Source of the DNA: Alphaproteobacteria bacterium | Lineage (GTDB): Bacteria > Pseudomonadota > Alphaproteobacteria > BOG-932 > Roseiterribacteraceae | Assembly: GCA_903970575.1 (NCBI GenBank) | Contig: CAJCJC010000470.1 | Span: forward strand, 1 to 10,688 | Reading direction: 5' to 3' | Length of the DNA stretch: 10,688 nt | Shown: piece by piece, positions 6,840 through 10,688 of the stretch | Layout: each line of letters begins with the position of its first letter | How positions within the stretch are numbered: position 1 is the stretch's first letter | Translations under genes and position numbers: made by a program | The notes under the pieces: model-generated | The model's input: the letters and a program-made list of their open reading frames with translations, nothing else | The model's database searches: none | Told to the model about the DNA's origin: nothing

Positions 6840-6871
6840 GAAGCGGCCGGAATGCGGTCACTTTTCGCTTC
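6840..6871 (-). terminator. Weak terminator candidate after the CurA-like gene
   Basis: Reading the minus strand, GAAGCG (beginning in the TAG stop) and CGCTTC form a 6-bp stem around a 20-base loop and are followed by CGATTTT. The long loop and four-T run make this marginal, and readthrough into lacI is plausible. Confidence 0.25.
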
Positions 6872-7899
6872 TACGCGTGGTCGGCGATGTGGATCAGGGA
6901 TTTGCCGAAATTGCCGCCGGTCAAGACGCGCGCGAGGGACAAGGGCGCCTCCTCGAGACCTTCCTTTATATCCTCCACATAGGCGAATGAGCCGTCCAAA
7001 ATGAGCGGCGCGATTAGCCGCTCATATTCCGGCATCAAATCCAGATACTCAAAAACGCGCAGGCCCGAGACGTGCAGGCGTTTCACCAGGATCACGCCCC
7101 AATTGGGACCGGGCGGCGCCACGTCTTTGTTATACTGATCGATCAGTCCGGACATCACGACGCGGCCATGCACCGTCATCAGTGGCAATGTTGCCGCCAG
7201 CACCGCGCCGCCGACATGCTCCATATTGATGTCGATGCCACGCGGGCATGCCGCCGCCAGTTCGGCGGCGAAATCAGGCGATTTATAGGAAACGCAGGCG
7301 TCGAATCCGGCCTTGTCGACCGTCCAGGCCAGCTTTTCCGGGGCGCCGGCGATGCCTACGGCGCGAAGCCCCATGATGCGCGCCAATTGTCCGGCCGTTG
7401 CGCCGACGCAGCCGCTGGCCGACGACACCACGAAGGTTTCGCCTGGCCTCGGCTTGCCGTGATCGATCAGGCCCGCATAAGCCGTCAGCCCTGGAATCCC
7501 CGCCACGCCAAGCGCCGTCGATAGCGGTAGCTTTCCGGGTCCGAACACATCGTCCGGCAGCAGGCGGGCGTCACGCCCGCTCACCACCGCGTAATCCTGC
7601 ATGTCGCCGAACAGGGTCGTGATATGGCGGCCGACCGGGATCGTCGGGTCCTTGCTCTCAACCACTTCGCCAAGAGTGACGCCCATCATTACGTCGCCCG
7701 GCCGCCTGAACGGCGTGCCCAGGAAGCGCGGGCCGAGCGAGTGGCGATAATACGGGTCGATCGACAGCCAAAGATTGCGGATCATGATCTGCGCATCGCC
7801 AAGGACCGGCATCGGGCCGTCCACCAGTTCGAAATCTTCCCGGCGCGGCAGGCCATTGGGCCATGTCTTGACGATCAATTGGCGATTTTGCGTTGTCAT
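6871..7899 (-). CDS. MDR-superfamily NADP-dependent oxidoreductase, CurA / leukotriene-B4-dehydrogenase type
   Basis: This 342-residue, zinc-independent medium-chain dehydrogenase/reductase shows the family landmarks LWLSIDPYYR (43-52), GIPGLTAYAGL (134-144) and the nucleotide loop SSASGCVGATAGQLA (159-173), followed by a domain ending FGKSLIHIAD. Relatives reduce the C=C bond of alpha,beta-unsaturated ketones, aldehydes or alkenals with NADPH (CurA, 2-alkenal reductases, prostaglandin reductase). A cytoplasmic ene-reductase or detoxifying role is therefore likely, without a definite substrate. ATG 7897-7899 is supported by GGAG (complement of 7905-7908) five bases upstream. It lies 138 bases upstream of lacI on the same strand. 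That gap has its own promoter-like sequence, so membership of the dehydrogenase cluster is possible but not shown. On its other side it is divergent from the small-protein/methyltransferase unit. Confidence 0.9.
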   Translation of the reverse strand: MTTQNRQLIVKTWPNGLPRREDFELVDGPMPVLGDAQIMIRNLWLSIDPYYRHSLGPRFLGTPFRRPGDVMMGVTLGEVVESKDPTIPVGRHITTLFGDMQDYAVVSGRDARLLPDDVFGPGKLPLSTALGVAGIPGLTAYAGLIDHGKPRPGETFVVSSASGCVGATAGQLARIMGLRAVGIAGAPEKLAWTVDKAGFDACVSYKSPDFAAELAAACPRGIDINMEHVGGAVLAATLPLMTVHGRVVMSGLIDQYNKDVAPPGPNWGVILVKRLHVSGLRVFEYLDLMPEYERLIAPLILDGSFAYVEDIKEGLEEAPLSLARVLTGGNFGKSLIHIADHA

Positions 7900-7971
7900 G
7901 CCATCTCCAGGGAATTCACGTCGACACTCGGGGGCGGCCTACCCGCCGGACGCGTTAAGTTGATCTATAAG

Positions 7972-8009
7972 AATTGTTTGAACATCTGGATATGGCAAAT
8001 TGTCTGAAC
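7972..8009. repeat. Pair of 12-bp direct repeats in the divergent intergenic region
   Basis: AATTGTTTGAAC (7972-7983) and AATTGTCTGAAC (7998-8009) differ at one base and start 26 bp apart, about two and a half helical turns. They sit in the 226-bp AT-richer gap between the divergent CurA-like gene and the 102-residue protein gene, where regulator half-sites would be expected. The rest of the gap shows no gene that I can support. Confidence 0.45.
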
Positions 8010-8054
8010 CTTTGTGTGCTACCCATCCGATCTTCGGTTCCTCGGCGATCTCGG

Positions 8055-8085
8055 TCTTGCGCGGATTGCCCTTTTGGTCGCAAGA
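8055..8085 (+). promoter_or_regulatory. Inverted repeat in the leader of the small-protein gene
   Basis: TCTTGCG (8055-8061) and CGCAAGA (8079-8085) are exact 7-bp complements around a 17-base loop, about 27 bases before the Shine-Dalgarno of the next gene. No poly-T follows, so it is a leader hairpin or binding site rather than a terminator. It may be chance. Confidence 0.25.
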
Positions 8086-8125
8086 GTGGGTCTGAATTCG
8101 TTTCGCACCTTCGGGAGATCGATCC

Positions 8126-8434
8126 GTGCCGGCTCTGAACAGCCAAACCGTCCAGTTATGCGGCGATCCCAATATCGATCGCCTGTTCGCCATGGTGTTC
8201 GCGCTGGGCGCGGAGCTCACGTCCGTTTCGGAGCAGCTCGATACGCTTCGTCGGGTGATCCTCGAACGAAACGTGCTGACGCCGGCGGAGTTGGCAAGCT
8301 ATCGTCCGTCTCCGGAGGCGCAGGCGGAACGCGATCAGGCGCGCCGTTCCTTCATCGCGACCTTGATGGCGTCGTTCGATCAAGACATCGCGCCGGAATC
8401 GGACGGCGGCGCTTCACATACGCCCAGGGGATAA
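8126..8434 (+). CDS. Small helical protein of unknown function, upstream of the methyltransferase
   Basis: This 102-residue product is not one I recognise. Residues 18-48 are amphipathic helix with coiled-coil-like hydrophobic spacing (L20, V24, L27, L31, V34, L38, L41, L45). A short LTPAELASYRP turn, a charged helix (about 62-83) and a low-complexity acidic/Gly tail follow. It has no membrane segment or signal peptide. The GTG start at 8126 has a good GGGAG (8113-8117) eight bases upstream; no ATG offers as good a site. The stop is only four bases before the methyltransferase ATG, so the two are co-transcribed and probably translationally coupled. An accessory or partner subunit of that enzyme is the simplest reading, but it is inference from position only. 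Confidence 0.72.
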   Translation: MPALNSQTVQLCGDPNIDRLFAMVFALGAELTSVSEQLDTLRRVILERNVLTPAELASYRPSPEAQAERDQARRSFIATLMASFDQDIAPESDGGASHTPRG

Positions 8435-8438
8435 GATC

Positions 8439-9605
8439 ATGCAGTTTCATCCGGAAAGTCCCGATCTTCGCGACGACGATCTCTCCCGTCTGCGTTTCAT
8501 CACCGATCTCAAGCGGCATCTGTTCGTCAAATCCGCCGCCAAGAACCGGAGCATATATGACGCCCGCATAAAGCGGCCCGGCGACGAGGATATCGCGTCG
8601 GAAAACGAAGCCGCCGTGCGTCGGGAGGAAATTCGCCGGAGCATGGAGCAAGAGCCATATTTTCAGGCATGGAGTTCCGCGCTGCGCTCGTCCCAGGATT
8701 TGATGTGGGAATATGTCGGCAAGGTGGTGGACGCCGATCTCCCGCGCCTGACCGAACGCTTCGAGACAATTACCGTCGCCGAAGAGGCGGCGATAAGCGT
8801 GAAGACCGATCCCGATCTTCCTATGCCCCGGTATATTTCGGCCAGCGACACGCATCGCATGCCCGGCAGCTATCAAGCCGATCTAGAGGTCAACGATGTG
8901 CGGGCCGGCGCCATCTACGATCTCGGCGGCGCGATCTATCAGCTGGGAATCGGTAACGCCAGCGGCGCGCTGCTCAACGATTCGCGCGGCCGGACCATGG
9001 TTTCATACCTGCGCCGGTATTATCCGGACCTCGCGCCGCGGCGCATCCTCGATATGGGCTGCGCCGCGGGCCACAATACGATTCCGATCTGCAAGGCTTA
9101 TCCGGACGCCGAAATCCACGCCTTCGATATCGGGGCCGCGATGGTCCGCTATGCGGCGCTCAGGGCGTCGGGCCTGGGCGCCAGGGTACATTTCAGCCAG
9201 CAGAACGCCGAACGCACCGATTTCGCCGATGGCAGTTTTGACCTGGTCGTATCGCAGATCATCCTGCATGAGACCTCGCCGTCCGCCACCGAGAACATCA
9301 TCAAGGAAAGTTATCGCCTGCTACGCAAGGGCGGGGTCGCGGTGCATCTTGAGGTGCCTATCCGCTATCAGCACATGGATGTGTTCGACCAGTTCTTCCG
9401 ATCCTGGGAGCAGTATTACAATGATGAGCACAACATCGCCGGCGTGGCGGTGGAGGATTTCAAAGAGCTCGCCGCTCGCGCGGGCTTCACGGATATCCTG
9501 ACGGGTTTTTGCGCGATTCCAGGCCCTGACGGCGTTTGCGGCGGCCTTTCGCAGGCGCCGCTCCAAAGCTCCTGGTATTTCGTTTCGGGGACGCGCGCGG
9601 ACTGA
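8439..9605 (+). CDS. Class I SAM-dependent methyltransferase with long N-terminal region
   Basis: This protein has 388 residues. The C-terminal half is a Rossmann-like methyltransferase: motif I ILDMGCAAGHN (203-213), acidic Asp230 ending strand 2 (IHAFDIG), a motif III-like QNAERTDF (256-262 region), SFDLVVSQIILHE (266-278), and LLRKGGVAVHLEVP (294-307). The first 200 residues match no domain that I can name. They are charged and helical (about 10-120), then carry a Gly/Ala stretch (AGAIYDLGGAIYQLGIGNASG) just before the catalytic domain, which may form the substrate pocket. Typical small-molecule methyltransferases have 200-280 residues, so the N-terminus is a real extension. The ATG has GGGGA about seven bases upstream. 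The small 102-residue gene lies four bases before it. The methyl acceptor is unknown; a small molecule is likelier than DNA or RNA because no nucleic-acid target motif (e.g. NPPY) is visible. Confidence 0.87.
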   Translation: MQFHPESPDLRDDDLSRLRFITDLKRHLFVKSAAKNRSIYDARIKRPGDEDIASENEAAVRREEIRRSMEQEPYFQAWSSALRSSQDLMWEYVGKVVDADLPRLTERFETITVAEEAAISVKTDPDLPMPRYISASDTHRMPGSYQADLEVNDVRAGAIYDLGGAIYQLGIGNASGALLNDSRGRTMVSYLRRYYPDLAPRRILDMGCAAGHNTIPICKAYPDAEIHAFDIGAAMVRYAALRASGLGARVHFSQQNAERTDFADGSFDLVVSQIILHETSPSATENIIKESYRLLRKGGVAVHLEVPIRYQHMDVFDQFFRSWEQYYNDEHNIAGVAVEDFKELAARAGFTDILTGFCAIPGPDGVCGGLSQAPLQSSWYFVSGTRAD

Positions 9606-9616
9606 GTCGCATAAAT

Positions 9617-9633
9617 TGTCCGTTTGCCGGACA
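9617..9633 (+). terminator. Small hairpin after the methyltransferase gene
   Basis: TGTCCG (9617-9622) pairs with CGGACA (9628-9633) around a 5-base loop, 11 bases after the stop. It is followed by GGCTTTATT rather than a clean T-run, so it would be a weak terminator or an RNA 3'-end stabiliser. Confidence 0.3.
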
Positions 9634-9714
9634 GGCTTTATTCCCACGTTTATAACGCCGTCCGTGCGTTGTTAATGACAGTCTCGAACCTGTGAACGCC
9701 GGAATGGGACTCTG

Positions 9715-10395
9715 ATGAATATCGCGGAACCGGATGTGCTGCGCTGGCTGCATATCCTTTGCATGGTCTATTGGCTTGGCGGCGAGTGGGCGATTTTTCA
9801 GACTTCCTTCAATATCGTGAATCGCAAGCTCTCGATGGAAGAGCGGCGGCGGCATATGGAAACCGCTTACCGGATCGACATCCTGGCGCGAACCGGCATT
9901 TTGATGCTGCTGCCGCTGGGCCTGCATATGGGGCATTTGTACGGATTGCAGCCGTTTGGCGGCTGGTGGCTCGTGCTGATGTGGGCCGTGATGTTTTCCT
10001 GGCTCGCCCTCACCTGGACCGCTTTCTTCAAGCGTGAGACAGAGGCGGGCATCCGCCTGACCAAGATCGATGAAAAGCTGCGCTATATCCTGATACCGGC
10101 GATCGTGATCGTGGCGCTGTCCTCCATCCTTGGCAACGGTCCGCTCACGGTCGGAGAGGGCACATATTGGTATCCGACGAAGATGATGCTCTACGCCTTC
10201 ACGCTCGTGATCGGCCTCGGCCTGCGCTACATCATGCGCGCCTGGACCATCCGCTTCAGGCGCTTGGCCGCTGGTCCGAACCCGAAGGAAGAGGCGGCGT
10301 TGGAGCGCGAATTCGGGTATGGGCGCATGTTAGCCTATACCTACTGGGTCACCATCGCCAGCATCTGCTTCCTGGGCGCGACCAAGCCGTTTTAG
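9715..10395 (+). CDS. Six-helix integral membrane protein (CopD/b561-like appearance)
   Basis: This 226-residue inner-membrane protein has hydrophobic segments at about 8-30, 57-78, 83-105, 123-141, 154-173 and 205-222, separated by charged loops (notably 36-53 and 181-203). Helix 1 begins with LRWLHILCMVYWLGG, similar in style to the WLHI...GG helix of CopD-like and cytochrome b561-type proteins. His13, His71 and His74 lie in or at the end of helices and could bind haem or metal, but this is inference. I cannot assign a named family. The ATG has a GGGA about six bases upstream. A 109-base gap with a weak hairpin separates it from the methyltransferase gene, so it may have its own promoter. 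Its stop is 14 bases from the stop of the convergent monooxygenase gene. Confidence 0.75.
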   Translation: MNIAEPDVLRWLHILCMVYWLGGEWAIFQTSFNIVNRKLSMEERRRHMETAYRIDILARTGILMLLPLGLHMGHLYGLQPFGGWWLVLMWAVMFSWLALTWTAFFKRETEAGIRLTKIDEKLRYILIPAIVIVALSSILGNGPLTVGEGTYWYPTKMMLYAFTLVIGLGLRYIMRAWTIRFRRLAAGPNPKEEAALEREFGYGRMLAYTYWVTIASICFLGATKPF

Positions 10396-10409
10396 CCTCC
10401 AGCGCCGTT

Positions 10410-10688
10410 TCAGGCTGTTTGGGCGATAGGCTGCCATGTCCACGCGGGGTTGTATCCGAGCGGAACCGTGGCAGGGTCATAATTCATGCGTTCCCGGGGG
10501 GCGATTTTGGGACGGCGCGCGGTGCCGGGGCCGTCCGAGAATATCTCGCCCTGATGGCGCGATTCGAGCAGGATCGCGCCGGCCCGTCCGGTTCTGCTGG
10601 CCTCATAGGTGCTAAGGGCCAACGGAATATCGGTGGGCGTTTCCTGGCAGGCTCGGGCCAGCACCACCGCGTCCTCGATCGCCATCGC
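10410..10688 (-). CDS. C-terminal part of an FAD-dependent monooxygenase (5' end outside window)
   Basis: The last 92 codons are visible and the frame stays open through the window edge. The segment begins AMAIEDAVVLARAC, the helix that follows the GD motif in class A flavoprotein monooxygenases (p-hydroxybenzoate/salicylate hydroxylase and UbiH type, normally G-x-x-x-AIEDA-x-x-LA), and continues with ALSTYEASRTGRAGAILLESR, also characteristic. Such enzymes use NAD(P)H, FAD and O2 to hydroxylate aromatic or polyketide substrates in the cytoplasm. The FAD-binding GxGxxG and the substrate domain lie outside the window, so the substrate cannot be judged. The start codon is not visible; the first ATG inside the window belongs to the conserved helix and is not a start. 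It converges with the membrane-protein gene. Confidence 0.85.
   Translation of the reverse strand, partial: AMAIEDAVVLARACQETPTDIPLALSTYEASRTGRAGAILLESRHQGEIFSDGPGTARRPKIAPRERMNYDPATVPLGYNPAWTWQPIAQTA

Noticed and set aside
7933..7947. GGCGG/CCGCC hairpin in the leader of the CurA-like gene
   Set aside because: A 5-bp GC stem is expected by chance in DNA of this composition, and no riboswitch-like context is visible.
7939..8220. Minus-strand open frame of 93 codons in the intergenic region
   Set aside because: No ribosome site, no recognisable protein pattern, and it overlaps the start of the coupled small gene on the other strand.
1..10688. Search for mobile elements, CRISPR repeats, tRNA genes and defence genes
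   Set aside because: No transposase, integrase, regularly spaced repeat array, tRNA-like cloverleaf or nuclease/toxin-like gene was seen on either strand.

Overview
The window looks like alphaproteobacterial chromosome: high GC, dense genes, LacI/SDR/CurA-type catabolic genes, and an OmpA-family C-terminus (REPQNRRVQIVY) of the kind common in Alphaproteobacteria. The order or genus cannot be fixed from the sequence. I found no tRNA, rRNA, CRISPR array, insertion sequence or integrase, and no gene looks broken inside the window. The genes at both ends are cut by the window.

Layout. (1) 2-206: the 3' end of an OmpA-like gene, closed by a textbook intrinsic terminator. (2) 228-2567, plus strand: a two-gene unit in which both genes are internal tandem duplications. 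The first encodes a double alpha/beta-hydrolase-fold protein whose usual Ser nucleophile is His in one half and Gly in the other. The second encodes a double Dabb (A/B-barrel) protein and starts on the base after the first gene's stop. (3) 2603-6732: a catabolic-looking cluster. A histidinol-dehydrogenase-superfamily enzyme closest to sulfopropanediol 3-dehydrogenase (HpsN) is divergent from a lambda-crystallin/L-gulonate-dehydrogenase-type enzyme and an SDR. A LacI-family regulator lies tail to tail with the SDR. The 132-bp divergent region holds a perfect 12-bp palindrome, GTATACGTATAC, over a predicted -10 element, which is a good operator candidate. (4) 6871-7899, minus strand: a CurA/MDR-type NADP-dependent oxidoreductase upstream of lacI. 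(5) 8126-9605, plus strand: a small helical protein of unknown function followed 4 bases later by a class I SAM methyltransferase with a long N-terminal region. (6) 9715-10395: a six-helix membrane protein. (7) 10410-10688, minus strand: the C-terminal end of a flavoprotein monooxygenase.

How the genes may work together (inference). Region 3 can be read as serial NAD(P)-dependent oxidation of a hydroxylated compound: a primary alcohol to a carboxylate by the HpsN-like enzyme, and secondary hydroxyls by the CRYL1-like enzyme and the SDR, under LacI control. A C3 sulfonate, polyol or sugar acid would fit. No transporter, kinase, aldolase or sulfite-releasing lyase is present, so the substrate stays open. 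The double hydrolase-like/double Dabb pair next door is the least conventional part of the window.
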